DNA of 33,100 nucleotides from UBA2773 sp964643985 (GCA_964643985.1 CAZXUS010000012.1:1-33100); one strand, 5' to 3'. Counted from the stretch's first letter, positions 22,846 through 32,200 are shown. Notes: generated by a model from the letters alone, not told the origin. A program made the numbers and translations.

Positions 22846-24729
22846 ATGAAGAAAACAAAATTAAATTTATTTGAAATTGGTTCGATATTTTGGATAATGA
22901 CTAGTTTATTAGTTTTGTTAGTTTCTTTTTTGGGAATTTTTAATATTTATTCAACAATATTAATTATCTTAATTTCTGCTATTATTCCGATTATTTTATA
23001 TAAAAGAAAAATTCTTCAAATTGAAAAGCTTTCTGGAAGTTTTAAAGTTCTAGTCCTAGTTGTCTTGGGTGTTTCAATTTTGTTTTCAATTTTCACTACT
23101 CCCACAATTTTTGGTGGACGAGATGAAGGGTCTTATAGCAATTCAGCTATAATGATGGTCAATGATGGACAGCGCGCGCACGACAGCGAATTAATAGAAA
23201 ACTTTTTTGATATTTACGGAGAATCTAAAGCTTTGAACTTCCCCGGTTTTCAATATAACTCCGAAGAAAATATTGAAAGTCAATTTTTGCCTGGTTATCC
23301 TAGTTGGCTAGCAATTTTCTATCAATTATTCGGTTTAAATGGTCTAAAATTTGCCAATTTAATTCCTTTTATGACTTTGATTTTGTCTTTCTATTTAATC
23401 ATAACCAAAACTCTTCCTTTAGTAAAAAATGTCGAACCCAAAGAATGTGTTTTGAATTGCAAAAATAAAAACTGTTGGACCCGATTAGATCAAGCTGAAC
23501 AATTTGGTTGGCTAGGCGCGATTTTTCTGATAACTTTTATGCCCTTAGTGATTTTTTACAAATTTACTTTAAGCGAAATTTACTTCGCTTCGCTCTCTTG
23601 GTTTAGCGCCTATTTAATAATCAGATATTTAGAAAATAAACTTTTTCGAAAATTCAAACTAATTTTCATTCCCTTGTTTTTAATGCTTTTCATTCGAATC
23701 GAAACAGTCGCAATTATTTTTGCTTTTTTACTAATAATGATCGGGAAAGATTTCAATCACCTCAAACAAGCTCGTTTTCAATTATTTTTTGTTTTTTCAG
23801 GGATACTTCTTTTAAGCGTCGTCTGCTTAGAACCTAATTTTTTTATCAACGCCGTCAAAGGAATTTCAGAAATCTCAGGGCTAAATGCCAATGCTATTCC
23901 CGAATCTCGTGAAGCCACTCTCTTGAGAAAACTTCTTCCGGATGATTGGAAAAATTTTTATAGTCTTAAAATTTGGTTTAACTATAATTTAGCGCCTTTT
24001 TTCTTAATGGCTGGAACATTTTTAATTTTCTTTTTTAAATCAGTTTTTAAAAATAAAAAATTCGGCGACGAAAAAGCACAGGTGATTATTCCTTTTTTAC
24101 TTTTTTCTCCAACTTTAATTTATCTAATTGATGCTAATATTTCTCTTGATCACCCTTGGATGCTCCGAAGATGGATTTTTACTATTGTGCCCATAATCTT
24201 TTTCTATTCAACCTTTTTCTTGTTTTATTTAAGACAAAAAAATAAAGTTTTCTTTAGACTGATTACCACTTTCATAATAATTGGTAATTTAGCTTTATTT
24301 ACAGTCCCTTCTCAAGAAGCTAACGGCCAATGGAACAATTTTTTAACTTTTTCTCAAAATAAAAACCTACTAGAACAAACTCAAGAATTAGCTAAATTAT
24401 TTGGCAAAGATGATTTGATTCTAATTTCTCAAAAAACTTCCGGTTCAGGCTGGTCATTAATTTCAGAACCAATGAGAAATATCTTCAATCGTCAAGCCAT
24501 TTATTTTTTTAATGCCAAAGATTATGCTGAATTAGACCATGATGATTTTAAAGATATTTATCTAATCACTAGCGAACCAGAGAAATTTTTATATGAGAAC
24601 ATTCCCAAAGAAAAAATTACTGAAAAAGTTATCGAAAATATGATCATTAATCCATCAAGAAATCCTTCTCAAAAACCTCAAATATCAGAGACTCGAACAA
24701 AAATAAATATTTATAAAATAATTCAATAG
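22846..24729 (+). CDS. Multi-pass membrane GT-C-type glycosyltransferase-like protein
   Basis: A 627-residue integral membrane protein with about 11-12 hydrophobic segments. After two N-terminal helices, the first extracytoplasmic loop has G-G-R-D93-E94-G-S-Y, the acidic motif placed like the catalytic Asp/Glu of GT-C enzymes that use polyprenyl-phosphate sugars (PMT/ArnT/GT39 group). The loop region Q-F-L-P-G-Y-P-S-W-L-A-I-F-Y follows. A soluble C-terminal part starts near residue 500 (L-A-K-L-F-G-K-D-D-L-I-L-I-S). The Cys-bearing insertion C-V-L-N-C-K-N-K-N-C-W (about 200-210) is odd for this group. Acceptor and sugar are unknown. Stop is TAG; dprA follows after 27 bases. Confidence 0.75.
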   Translation: MKKTKLNLFEIGSIFWIMTSLLVLLVSFLGIFNIYSTILIILISAIIPIILYKRKILQIEKLSGSFKVLVLVVLGVSILFSIFTTPTIFGGRDEGSYSNSAIMMVNDGQRAHDSELIENFFDIYGESKALNFPGFQYNSEENIESQFLPGYPSWLAIFYQLFGLNGLKFANLIPFMTLILSFYLIITKTLPLVKNVEPKECVLNCKNKNCWTRLDQAEQFGWLGAIFLITFMPLVIFYKFTLSEIYFASLSWFSAYLIIRYLENKLFRKFKLIFIPLFLMLFIRIETVAIIFAFLLIMIGKDFNHLKQARFQLFFVFSGILLLSVVCLEPNFFINAVKGISEISGLNANAIPESREATLLRKLLPDDWKNFYSLKIWFNYNLAPFFLMAGTFLIFFFKSVFKNKKFGDEKAQVIIPFLLFSPTLIYLIDANISLDHPWMLRRWIFTIVPIIFFYSTFFLFYLRQKNKVFFRLITTFIIIGNLALFTVPSQEANGQWNNFLTFSQNKNLLEQTQELAKLFGKDDLILISQKTSGSGWSLISEPMRNIFNRQAIYFFNAKDYAELDHDDFKDIYLITSEPEKFLYENIPKEKITEKVIENMIINPSRNPSQKPQISETRTKINIYKIIQ

Positions 24730-24756
24730 AATCTTGATAAATTCTTATCACGTTAG

Positions 24757-25902
24757 ATGACAAAAACAGAAAAAACAAATGAAACTTCTAATTTCAAGTA
24801 TTTGCTTGGTTTTTCTTTGATTTCTGAAATTGGACCAGCTCGCTTTAAAAAAATTAGTGAACATTTTGAATCGATTGAACAAGCTTGGAATTCATCCGAG
24901 ACAAAATTAGTCAAAATTTTTGGTCAAAAAATAAGCCAGAAAATAATAGCCGATAGAAATAAAATTAACTTAGAGCAGGAGCTAGAATTATTAAAGACTG
25001 AAAATATTGAAGTTATTAGTCCGAAGTTTTCTTTCAAAGATTTCCCTGGAATCAACAGTCAATATTTTCCCCAAAAACTTCAAGAAATTCACTCGACTCC
25101 TTTTATCCTATTTACCAAAGGAGAACTAGCATTATTAAATAAAAATCAATTAGCCATCGTTGGCTCTCGCCGTCCTACTCATTACGGAAGACAAGTCATT
25201 GAAAAAATAGGCCCTGAAATAACTTTATCAGGTTTGGTTATTACCAGCGGAATGGCAATGGGAATTGACACCCTGGCTCATCGGACCGCTTTAAATAATC
25301 ATCAACCGACTATCGCGGTTCTAGGAAGCGGATTGGGGCAAAAAATATTACGGAAATCTTTTAATCATAAATTAGGCGAAGAAATAATCGAAAAAAATGG
25401 TTTGTTAATTTCTGAATATCCTCCCAATTTCGAAGCCAGTAAATTTACCTTTCCAGCTCGCAACAGAATTATTAGCGGACTTTCTTTGGGCGTTTTAATA
25501 ATAGAAGCGGCCGAGCGAAGCGGAACACTAATCACTGCCCGTCACGCTATTGAACAAAATCGGGAAATTTTAGTAATTCCTGGAAATATTTTTTCGGAAC
25601 AATCCATCGGAACTAATAAGTTAATTAAACAGGGAGCTCAACCGATTACTTCTGCTAATGATATTTTTAGGGCTTTGAATTGGAAAATTAGTCAAACTAA
25701 TTCAACTGAAAAATCTTCTCCGCCAATTCTTAATGACGATACTGAGAAATTAATTTATGCTAAATTATCCTTTGATCCACAGCCGTTAGACAAGCTAATT
25801 TTGAAATGTAAGCTGGACATTTCTTTAATTTCCATTAAGCTATCAATGTTAGAGTTACGGGGAATTGTGAAAAATGTAGGGGGAGGATACATCAGAAACT
25901 AG
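24757..25902 (+). CDS. dprA: DNA-processing protein DprA (Smf)
   Basis: Binds incoming single-stranded DNA and loads RecA during natural transformation. It has a SAM-like N-terminal domain (residues 10-75; L-I-S-E-I-G-P-A-R-F-K). The Rossmann-like core has A-I-V-G-S-R-R-P-T-H-Y-G, S-G-M-A-M-G-I-D-T-L-A-H, V-L-G-S-G-L, F-P-A-R-N-R-I-I-S-G-L, and E-A-A-E-R-S-G-T-L-I-T-A-R. A C-terminal winged helix (about 325-381) ends G-G-G-Y-I-R-N. Length 381 is normal for the three-domain form. The ATG overlaps no strong ribosome site. topA follows 211 bases later, a common pairing in bacteria. That gap holds only AT-rich filler and an ACGAAACGTTTTG-type short palindrome. Stop is TAG. Confidence 0.95.
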   Translation: MTKTEKTNETSNFKYLLGFSLISEIGPARFKKISEHFESIEQAWNSSETKLVKIFGQKISQKIIADRNKINLEQELELLKTENIEVISPKFSFKDFPGINSQYFPQKLQEIHSTPFILFTKGELALLNKNQLAIVGSRRPTHYGRQVIEKIGPEITLSGLVITSGMAMGIDTLAHRTALNNHQPTIAVLGSGLGQKILRKSFNHKLGEEIIEKNGLLISEYPPNFEASKFTFPARNRIISGLSLGVLIIEAAERSGTLITARHAIEQNREILVIPGNIFSEQSIGTNKLIKQGAQPITSANDIFRALNWKISQTNSTEKSSPPILNDDTEKLIYAKLSFDPQPLDKLILKCKLDISLISIKLSMLELRGIVKNVGGGYIRN

Positions 25903-26113
25903 CGTTTCAATTTTTAATTTTCAATTTTGTAATTTTTAAATAAATTTTAAATTCTAATTTTTAAACTTCGCGAACGAAACGTTTTGATTTTAAAAATTAT
26001 GATTTATTTATAAAATTACAAAGTGCCCTCGGGTGAAAATTATAAAATTTTAATTCAACAAATTTACAATTCGAATTAGCAATCCCAATTAAATTTTTTA
26101 AAAACCAACAAAC

Positions 26114-28324
26114 ATGAAATTATTAATCGTCGAATCGCCCACTAAGGCTAAGACTATTTCCAAATTTTTAGATAAAACCTATAAAGTTGAATCATCCAAG
26201 GGACACGTAATGGATTTAAGAAAAAATAAATTGAGCGTAGATTTGGAAAATAATTTTAAACCAGAATATATCATTCCCGAAAAAGCCGAAAAACAAGTGG
26301 CTATTTTAAAAAAATTAGCGAACAAAGCAGACACTGTTATCCTGGCGACTGATGAGGACCGCGAAGGAGAAGCTATTGCTTGGCATTTAATTACCGCTTT
26401 AGACTTAAAAAACCAAAAAATTGAAAGAATTGCTTTTCACGAAATAACCCAAAAAGCTATTGAAGCAGCTTTAAAAAACCCAGGAAAATTAGATATGGGA
26501 CTAGTCAATGCCCAACAAGCGCGAAGAGTTTTAGACCGATTAGTAGGTTATAAATTATCTCCATTGTTGTGGAGCAAAATCAGAAGAGGTTTGAGCGCTG
26601 GACGAGTTCAATCAGTAGCAGTTCGCTTGATTGTTGAACGAGAGGAAGAAATCAAAAAATTCAAAGATCAAGAATACTGGGAAGTTTCCACAGAACTAGA
26701 AAAAGATCAGAAAAAATTTAAAGCTAGACTTTGGAAAAAAGATGATAAAATTTACAAGAAATTAGATATAAATAACGAAAAAGAAGTTCGGGAAATTGAA
26801 GCTGATTTGAAAAAATCCAAACCAACTATTGAAAAAATCAATAAAAAAGAAATTAGCAAAAATCCACCTCCTCCTTTTATCACTTCAACCCTGCAACAAT
26901 CTGCCAACAATATTTTGGGCTTCTCCGCTAAGCAAACTATGATGATTGCGCAGAAACTATATGAAGGAGTGGCATTGGAAGACAAAAAGGCAACCGGACT
27001 AATTACCTATATGAGAACAGATTCCTTGAGTCTTTCAGACCAAGCTACTTCCGAAGCCCAAAAAACTATCGATAAATTATTTGGCCCTGAATACGCCTTA
27101 GAAAAACCTCGCTTTTACAAAACCAAAGCCAAAGGAGCTCAAGAAGCTCATGAAGCAATTCGACCAACCTTCCCTAGCAAAGATCCTGAATCAATCAAGC
27201 AGTATCTCGACTCCAAACAATATCGACTTTATAAATTAATTTGGCAACGAATGGTCGCCAGTCAAATGGCTGCTGCTAAAATTGATTCTACCACCATTGA
27301 AATTAGCGCCGATAACTACAAATTAAAAGCTTCCGGTTCGATTGTTCGTTTTGATGGTTATATGAAATTAACCGGTCAAAAAAACGAAGATAATATTTTG
27401 CCTGAATTAACAGAAAATGATAAACTGAAATTAAATAAAGTTTTAACCGAACAAAAATTCACGCAACCTCCGAGTCGCTACAATGAAGCCTCTTTAGTCA
27501 AGGCTTTGGAAAAAAATGGAATCGGACGACCCTCTACTTACGCCCCAACTATTTCTACCGTTCAAACCAGGGGTTACGTCGAAAAAGACGAAAGTAAAAA
27601 ACTATTCCCCACTGAAATTGGAACAGTTGTCAATCAACTTTTAGTCGAACATTTTTCCGAAATTGTTGATTATCAATTTACCGCTGATGTTGAAAATAGT
27701 CTAGATGAAATTGCTGATAATAAAAAAGAGTGGACAAAAATTATAGGTGATTTTTATAAACCATTTGAAAAAAATTTAAAAATGAAAAACAAAGAAATCA
27801 AAAAAGAGGATTTCCAAAAAGATTTGGGACGAAAATGTCCTAATTGTGGAAATAAACTAATTGAAAAATTTGGTCGATTTGGAAAATTTATTGCTTGTAG
27901 CAATTATCCAGAATGTAAATTTACCGAAAAAACCAAAGAAGACCAAGCAGTTGAAGATAAAATTATCAAATCTGAGGGCGGTAAAGATGGCAAAGTCATT
28001 TGCGAAAAATGTGGTTCTCCAATGAATGTCAAAAACGGACCTTACGGACCTTTCTTGGGTTGTAGCAATTATCCAGCCTGCAAAAATATTAAAAAAGTAG
28101 AAAATAAAATTGGAGTAAAATGCCCAGAATGCGGAAGTGATATGGTTGAAAAAAAATCCAAAAAGGGCCGAGTGTTTTATGGCTGTAGTGGTTATCCAAA
28201 ATGTAATTTTATGAGCTGGTATAAACCAACTGGAGAAAAATGCCCAAATTGCAAAAGTCCCTTGGTTCATAAACCTAATAATAAAATCGCCTGCTCAAAA
28301 AAAGATTGCGGTTATGAAAAATAA
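26114..28324 (+). CDS. topA: DNA topoisomerase I
   Basis: A type IA topoisomerase relaxing negative supercoils. The Toprim domain has I-V-E-S-P-T-K-A-K-T-I and A-T-D-E-D-R-E-G-E-A-I-A-W-H (about residues 78-91). The nucleophile is Tyr299 in L-I-T-Y-M-R-T-D-S. The A-H-E-A-I-R-P and G-I-G-R-P-S-T-Y-A motifs follow. The C-terminus has four Cys-rich zinc ribbons starting near residues 574, 632, 674 and 715. The first three are of the C-P-x-C-G...C-S-x-Y-P-x-C type; the last is shorter, with C-P-N-C...C-S-K-K-D-C. Length 736 is normal. A strong terminator follows the stop. Confidence 0.97.
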   Translation: MKLLIVESPTKAKTISKFLDKTYKVESSKGHVMDLRKNKLSVDLENNFKPEYIIPEKAEKQVAILKKLANKADTVILATDEDREGEAIAWHLITALDLKNQKIERIAFHEITQKAIEAALKNPGKLDMGLVNAQQARRVLDRLVGYKLSPLLWSKIRRGLSAGRVQSVAVRLIVEREEEIKKFKDQEYWEVSTELEKDQKKFKARLWKKDDKIYKKLDINNEKEVREIEADLKKSKPTIEKINKKEISKNPPPPFITSTLQQSANNILGFSAKQTMMIAQKLYEGVALEDKKATGLITYMRTDSLSLSDQATSEAQKTIDKLFGPEYALEKPRFYKTKAKGAQEAHEAIRPTFPSKDPESIKQYLDSKQYRLYKLIWQRMVASQMAAAKIDSTTIEISADNYKLKASGSIVRFDGYMKLTGQKNEDNILPELTENDKLKLNKVLTEQKFTQPPSRYNEASLVKALEKNGIGRPSTYAPTISTVQTRGYVEKDESKKLFPTEIGTVVNQLLVEHFSEIVDYQFTADVENSLDEIADNKKEWTKIIGDFYKPFEKNLKMKNKEIKKEDFQKDLGRKCPNCGNKLIEKFGRFGKFIACSNYPECKFTEKTKEDQAVEDKIIKSEGGKDGKVICEKCGSPMNVKNGPYGPFLGCSNYPACKNIKKVENKIGVKCPECGSDMVEKKSKKGRVFYGCSGYPKCNFMSWYKPTGEKCPNCKSPLVHKPNNKIACSKKDCGYEK

Positions 28325-28351
28325 ATTAAAATATTTCGTATTACCTATTGT

Positions 28352-28377
28352 AAGCCGTTTATCAGTAAACGGCTTTT
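28352..28377 (+). terminator. topA terminator
   Basis: Perfect 10-bp stem AAGCCGTTTA (28352-28361) / TAAACGGCTT (28366-28375) with a TCAG loop, followed by TT and an AT-rich tail, 28 bases after topA. Confidence 0.85.
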
Positions 28378-28431
28378 AAGTTTTATATTACAGTAAATGG
28401 TCTTTCCTGAAACAAGAAAAATTTTTCGGCG

Positions 28432-28661
28432 TTGACAAAAAGATTTTTTAATGTTAAGATATACATTCAAATATCATAGAAACAAAATTAAAAAACAAAA
28501 AGTTTCTAAAAATTATTTGATTGTAAATCTTCTTTATTTTAGTTATTATTGCTATTCCTAAAAACTTGTAAAATTTTTAAAAATAGTTTAAAATTAAATT
28601 AATTGATAAAAGAAATTTAATAGATTTCTAAAATAAAAAAGAAAATAAAAATAAGCAAAAA
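28432..28661 (+). promoter_or_regulatory. Promoter and long AT-rich leader
   Basis: TTGACA (28432-28437), 17 bases, TAAGAT (28455-28460). The likely start near 28467 leaves about 195 bases of very AT-rich 5' leader before the next gene, with no gene in it and no strong ribosome site. A leader this long is unusual in such a compact genome. Confidence 0.7.
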
Positions 28662-29516
28662 ATGATGACTTTGAATAAAAATAATTCTCATGACGAGAAT
28701 AACTCTGAAATGAGTCAAGCCGAGGCACTACAAAAAGTAATTGCTGAAGCCGAAAAAACTATTACTGCCACTAAACAAAAATTAGCCCAAATGCAAGGCT
28801 CTCAAAATCTCGATACCCGAAAAGATTTTCGTAATGATAATCCTGGAACTGCTGTTTATGGAGTTTTCGATGGTCAAATAATGATTGGAGAAGATGGCAA
28901 ACAATATCCAGTCCCTTCTAACTACGCTTCTAAATCCAAGCTAGTAGAAAATGATATGTTAAAATTAACTATAACGCCAACTGGTAATTTTATTTACAAA
29001 CAAGTTGGTCCAGTCGAGAGAAAATATTTAATTGGAATTGTCGAAAAAGACGAACGAGGAAATTTTGTAATTAATTCAGAAGGCAAAAAATATAAAACTT
29101 TATTAGCCGCCGCGACTTATTTTAAAGTTGAAGCTGGAGACGAAATTACCTTAGTAATACCTCGAGACAAAGAGCCAGTTTGGTGTGCTATTGAAAATAT
29201 TTTAAGAAAAGCGGATGATGTTCATAAAAGCGATATCAATGCCGAAGTTTATGAAAGACTAGCTGAAGTTAAACGAAACGAAATTGAAAATGAGAAACAA
29301 CAACGGCAACGACACTCTGATTTTGAAAATGAAAAAATCGAAGAAACTCCAGAAAAAGAAAGTTCGGCTCCTTCCGCCATTGAAAGACTAGAAAAAGAGA
29401 TGGAAGAAGAACGTCAGAAACTGAATGCGCTGAGTACTCACAAAAACGTTGAACTTTCCGAAAAAGAAATCTCAGCCCTTGAAAAAGAAGCTAGCCAACC
29501 TGCCATAGAACAATAG
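28662..29516 (+). CDS. Conserved CPR-type protein of unknown function
   Basis: A 284-residue soluble protein. Residues 15-50 form a predicted coiled coil (E-A-L-Q-K-V-I-A-E-A-E-K-T-I). Residues 60-185 are a compact beta-rich domain: Y-G-V-F-D-G-Q-I-M-I-G-E-D-G-K, Y-P-V-P-S-N-Y-A-S-K-S-K-L-V, F-I-Y-K-Q-V-G-P-V-E-R, Y-F-K-V-E-A-G-D-E-I, W-C-A-I-E-N-I. The two halves, each with a V/I-x-G-E/N-x-G-K-x-Y turn, suggest paired OB- or SH3-like barrels. The C-terminus is Glu/Lys-rich and probably helical or disordered. From memory the central domain is widespread and conserved in CPR genomes, but I know of no function. The strong promoter and long leader suggest high or regulated expression. Start is ATG-ATG; the first is used here. 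Stop is TAG. Confidence 0.75.
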   Translation: MMTLNKNNSHDENNSEMSQAEALQKVIAEAEKTITATKQKLAQMQGSQNLDTRKDFRNDNPGTAVYGVFDGQIMIGEDGKQYPVPSNYASKSKLVENDMLKLTITPTGNFIYKQVGPVERKYLIGIVEKDERGNFVINSEGKKYKTLLAAATYFKVEAGDEITLVIPRDKEPVWCAIENILRKADDVHKSDINAEVYERLAEVKRNEIENEKQQRQRHSDFENEKIEETPEKESSAPSAIERLEKEMEEERQKLNALSTHKNVELSEKEISALEKEASQPAIEQ

Positions 29517-29531
29517 AAAAATAAAAAATAT

Positions 29532-30002
29532 ATGCAAAAAAATATCAAAAAACTTCTCAAAAAGTATCCAATCATTGGTCAATTTATTCGATTTGGATTA
29601 ATCGGAGGGTTAAATACAGGTGTTGACTTAGTAATTCTTATTACTTTGATGACTTTAAGCGGTCTTAAGGCTGGAATCGCCTATACTGCTTTCAAGGCTA
29701 TTTCTTTTTGTATTGCTTCCACCCTGAGTTATTTTATGAATAAACGTTGGGCTTTTAAAGATAAATCCAAGAAAAAAGAAGTTCAAAAATTTTCCCAATT
29801 TTTTATGGTGTCTTTGATCGGAGCTTTTATAAATATCACCATCGCTTCTCTAATTGTGAATTACACAAAACCAATATTTGATGAACTTCTTAATTTAAGC
29901 ATCGGCGGAACTTTATGGGGAACGATTGGCGCATTAGGAGGAACGGCTTTTGGTCTGATTTGGAACTTTTTTGGTTATAAATTGATTGTTTTTAAAAAAT
30001 AA
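29532..30002 (+). CDS. GtrA-family membrane protein
   Basis: A 156-residue protein with four membrane helices: about 19-38 (I-R-F-G-L-I-G-G-L-N-T-G-V-D), 45-68, 85-110 and 128-150. The first helix motif F-x-R-F-G-L-I-G-G-L-N-T and the N-K-R-W-A-F segment after helix 2 are the GtrA signatures. The family includes proteins thought to flip polyprenyl-linked sugars or assist GT-C glycosyltransferases. It follows the CPR-type protein by 15 bases, in the same transcript, and a terminator-like hairpin comes next. The match to the family is good; the partner enzyme could be the GT-C-like protein at 22.8 kb. Confidence 0.87.
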   Translation: MQKNIKKLLKKYPIIGQFIRFGLIGGLNTGVDLVILITLMTLSGLKAGIAYTAFKAISFCIASTLSYFMNKRWAFKDKSKKKEVQKFSQFFMVSLIGAFINITIASLIVNYTKPIFDELLNLSIGGTLWGTIGALGGTAFGLIWNFFGYKLIVFKK

Positions 30003-30092
30003 GCTCGCTCACAAATTGCTCGCTTAAATTATTCAAAGCTCAAAGCTCAAATTATTCCAAATCAAATCTAAATTTCAAAATCTAAATTTCAA

Positions 30093-30123
30093 AAATCCGC
30101 CAACTCAAATTGGTGGGTTTTTA
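30093..30123 (+). terminator. Terminator after the GtrA gene
   Basis: CCGCCAA (30097-30103) / TTGGTGG (30110-30116), with one G-T pair, followed by a T-run. Confidence 0.7.
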
Positions 30124-30162
30124 GTCATTTGTCATTTGAATTTCAATTGATATTTGAAGCAC

Positions 30163-30196
30163 TTTGCCCGTCTCGCCAAAGGTTCGCCGAGGTGGA
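30163..30196. repeat. Dispersed GC-rich repeat, copy C (diverged)
   Basis: Begins TTTGCCCGTCTCGC (30163-30176), as copies A and B do, then CCAAAGGTTCGCCGAGG, which is itself partly palindromic. Confidence 0.65.
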
Positions 30197-30227
30197 GATT
30201 TTGAAATAATTTTTTAAATTTTTCTTC

Positions 30228-30256
30228 TTTACTTCCCTTCTTTCTCTCTCTATAAT
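30228..30256 (+). promoter_or_regulatory. dnaX promoter
   Basis: TTTACT (30228-30233), 17 bases, TATAAT (30251-30256); about 26 bases of leader before the ATG at 30289. Confidence 0.6.
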
Positions 30257-30288
30257 AAATAATAGACTAACAAAATAAAAGCTCTTGA

Positions 30289-31926
30289 ATGTCCACTCTC
30301 TATCGCAAACATCGTCCGATTCTTTTTTCAGAAATATCTGGTCAATCTCATATTGTTCAAACCCTTTGTAATACCATCACCAATGACCGAATTGGACAAG
30401 CCTACCTCTTCACCGGATCGAGAGGAATTGGAAAAACTACTTTAGCTCGACTATTCGCCAAAACCGTAAACTGTCTCAAACCAGTCAAAAAATCTGGAAA
30501 AATTTCCATTGAACCTTGCAATAAATGCAAAAATTGTTTAGCTATTATGAATAACAAAACAATCGACATCAACGAAATCGACGCCGCTTCTAATACTGGA
30601 GTTGATAACATTCGACAACTTAAAGAAAATATTAATTTAACCCCTTCCCTATTAAAATACAAAATATATATTATCGATGAAGTTCATATGCTTTCAATCG
30701 GGGCGTTCAATGCTCTACTGAAAACCCTAGAAGAACCCCCTAAACACGTTATCTTTATTCTAGCCACCACCGAACTTCACAAAATACCAGAAACGATTAT
30801 TTCACGTTGCCAAAGATTTAATTTCAATCGATTAACTCACAATCAAATTATAGAAAGACTAAGCCAAATTGCCAAAAAAGAAAAAGTTAAAATAGATAAT
30901 TTAGCCTTAGAAATAATTGCCACTGAAGCCGAAGGCGGGATGCGAGACGCCGAATCTATTCTAAACCAAATTATTTCGCTAGAAGATAAAAACATAACTG
31001 GCGAAGAAGTTAGCCAAATTCTTGGCTCTTCTCCCCAAAACCACATTGTTGATTTTATCGAGAAACTTTTAAATGATGACGTCAAAGCAACCTTGAAACA
31101 AATTGAAAATCTTCAAACAGAAGGAATTTATTTGGTCAATTTCAATAAAACTATTTTATCGGTTTTAAGAAATTTAATAATTCAAAAAATTAATCCTGAC
31201 CTAAAAAACAAAAAATCGATTTTTTCTCCGGAAAATACTAGAAAATTAGCTAAATTAGCCGTAAACAATGACTCTCAAGAATTAATTTTAGCGATTGATT
31301 TATTTCAAAAAAGTTTGAACGATTCTAAAAATAGTCCTATTGCGCAATTACCATTGGAATTGGCAACAATTGAATTTCATCTTCATAAGAATAAAAATCA
31401 AACTACCCCCTCTGTTCCTGTTGATTCTAGTCAAAAACCAACTCTCACTCAACCAAAAAAATTAGAAAAAAACGAACCAAAACCGAAAAAATCAGCTGAG
31501 ATTGAAACGCCCAAAGAAGAAAAACCAGCCGTTAAAGATTTAATCGAAACCCCGAAAACTGTTTCTACTAAAAATAATTCCAATGAATTTCAAATCATCT
31601 TGGATAATTGGTCTAACATTTTAGAAAATGTCAAAGCACAAAGTCAATCAGTTCAGGCTTGTCTAAAAAGTTGTGCTCCGACCGGAGTTGTTAACGGAAC
31701 TTTTTATATTAAAACCAATTATTCTTTTCACAAAAATCGACTCAATGAAAACCAAAATAAATTGACAATTGCCGAAATAATTGGTAAACTGACCCAGTGC
31801 AAAATTAAAGTTGAAATTATCACCGAAGATCAAATGGAGGGATTGGGTTTGAATAATAATTCCTCCCAAGGAGAAGATGTTCTCAGCGACGCCTTGCAGA
31901 TGATGGGAGGAAAAGTCACGGAATAA
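30289..31926 (+). CDS. dnaX: DNA polymerase III gamma/tau subunit
   Basis: The AAA+ motor of the clamp loader, 545 residues. Walker A is G43-S-R-G-I-G-K49-T50. The zinc module has Cys62, Cys77, Cys80 and Cys83. Walker B is I-I-D-E-V-H-M-L, followed by L-L-K-T-L-E-E-P-P and the arginine-finger S-R-C-Q-R-F. The helical collar ends near 365, then a Lys/Pro/Glu-rich linker (about 370-430), then a C-terminal domain (about 435-520; W-S-N-I-L-E-N-V-K). The linker contains tandem A7 runs at codons 389-395, where a -1 shift would stop after eight more codons and give a gamma-like form. holA and holB are also in the window. Confidence 0.95.
   Translation: MSTLYRKHRPILFSEISGQSHIVQTLCNTITNDRIGQAYLFTGSRGIGKTTLARLFAKTVNCLKPVKKSGKISIEPCNKCKNCLAIMNNKTIDINEIDAASNTGVDNIRQLKENINLTPSLLKYKIYIIDEVHMLSIGAFNALLKTLEEPPKHVIFILATTELHKIPETIISRCQRFNFNRLTHNQIIERLSQIAKKEKVKIDNLALEIIATEAEGGMRDAESILNQIISLEDKNITGEEVSQILGSSPQNHIVDFIEKLLNDDVKATLKQIENLQTEGIYLVNFNKTILSVLRNLIIQKINPDLKNKKSIFSPENTRKLAKLAVNNDSQELILAIDLFQKSLNDSKNSPIAQLPLELATIEFHLHKNKNQTTPSVPVDSSQKPTLTQPKKLEKNEPKPKKSAEIETPKEEKPAVKDLIETPKTVSTKNNSNEFQIILDNWSNILENVKAQSQSVQACLKSCAPTGVVNGTFYIKTNYSFHKNRLNENQNKLTIAEIIGKLTQCKIKVEIITEDQMEGLGLNNNSSQGEDVLSDALQMMGGKVTE
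31455..31499 (+). promoter_or_regulatory. Possible -1 frameshift (or slippage) site in dnaX
   Basis: Two slippery heptamers are in register with the frame: A-AAA-AAA at 31455-31461 and A-AAA-AAC at 31467-31473. A -1 shift at either reaches TGA at 31497-31499, giving a product of about 403 residues without the C-terminal domain. No strong downstream hairpin or upstream Shine-Dalgarno-like stimulator is visible. Confidence 0.4.
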
Positions 31927-32084
31927 CTTTGTCAACGGCAACCAGTCATCAGTCATCTACATACCCCACAAACACATACAATGATGACCCATTACCAATG
32001 ACCGATTACTTTTATTTTAAAAAATAAAATTTTCGAAATCTTACGTTCATTTAAAAAATAATTATCGACAAATAAATATCACCT

Positions 32085-32155
32085 TCGGGGATCGTCTAAT
32101 GGTAGGACGACAGGTTTTGATCCTGTTAGTCGGGGTTCGAATCCCTGTCCCCGAA
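32085..32155 (+). tRNA. tRNA-Gln (anticodon TTG)
   Basis: A 71-base cloverleaf. Acceptor TCGGGGA (32085-32091) pairs with TCCCCGA (32148-32154), discriminator A. The anticodon arm ACAGG / CCTGT holds loop TTTTGAT with anticodon TTG; the T arm has GGTTCGAATCC. CCA is not encoded. It is the likely substrate of GatCAB, of which gatB lies at 14.2 kb. Confidence 0.96.
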
Positions 32156-32200
32156 CAGCAAGAAAGCAAAAAAGCCCAAAAGGCGTTTTCAAATATTTAA

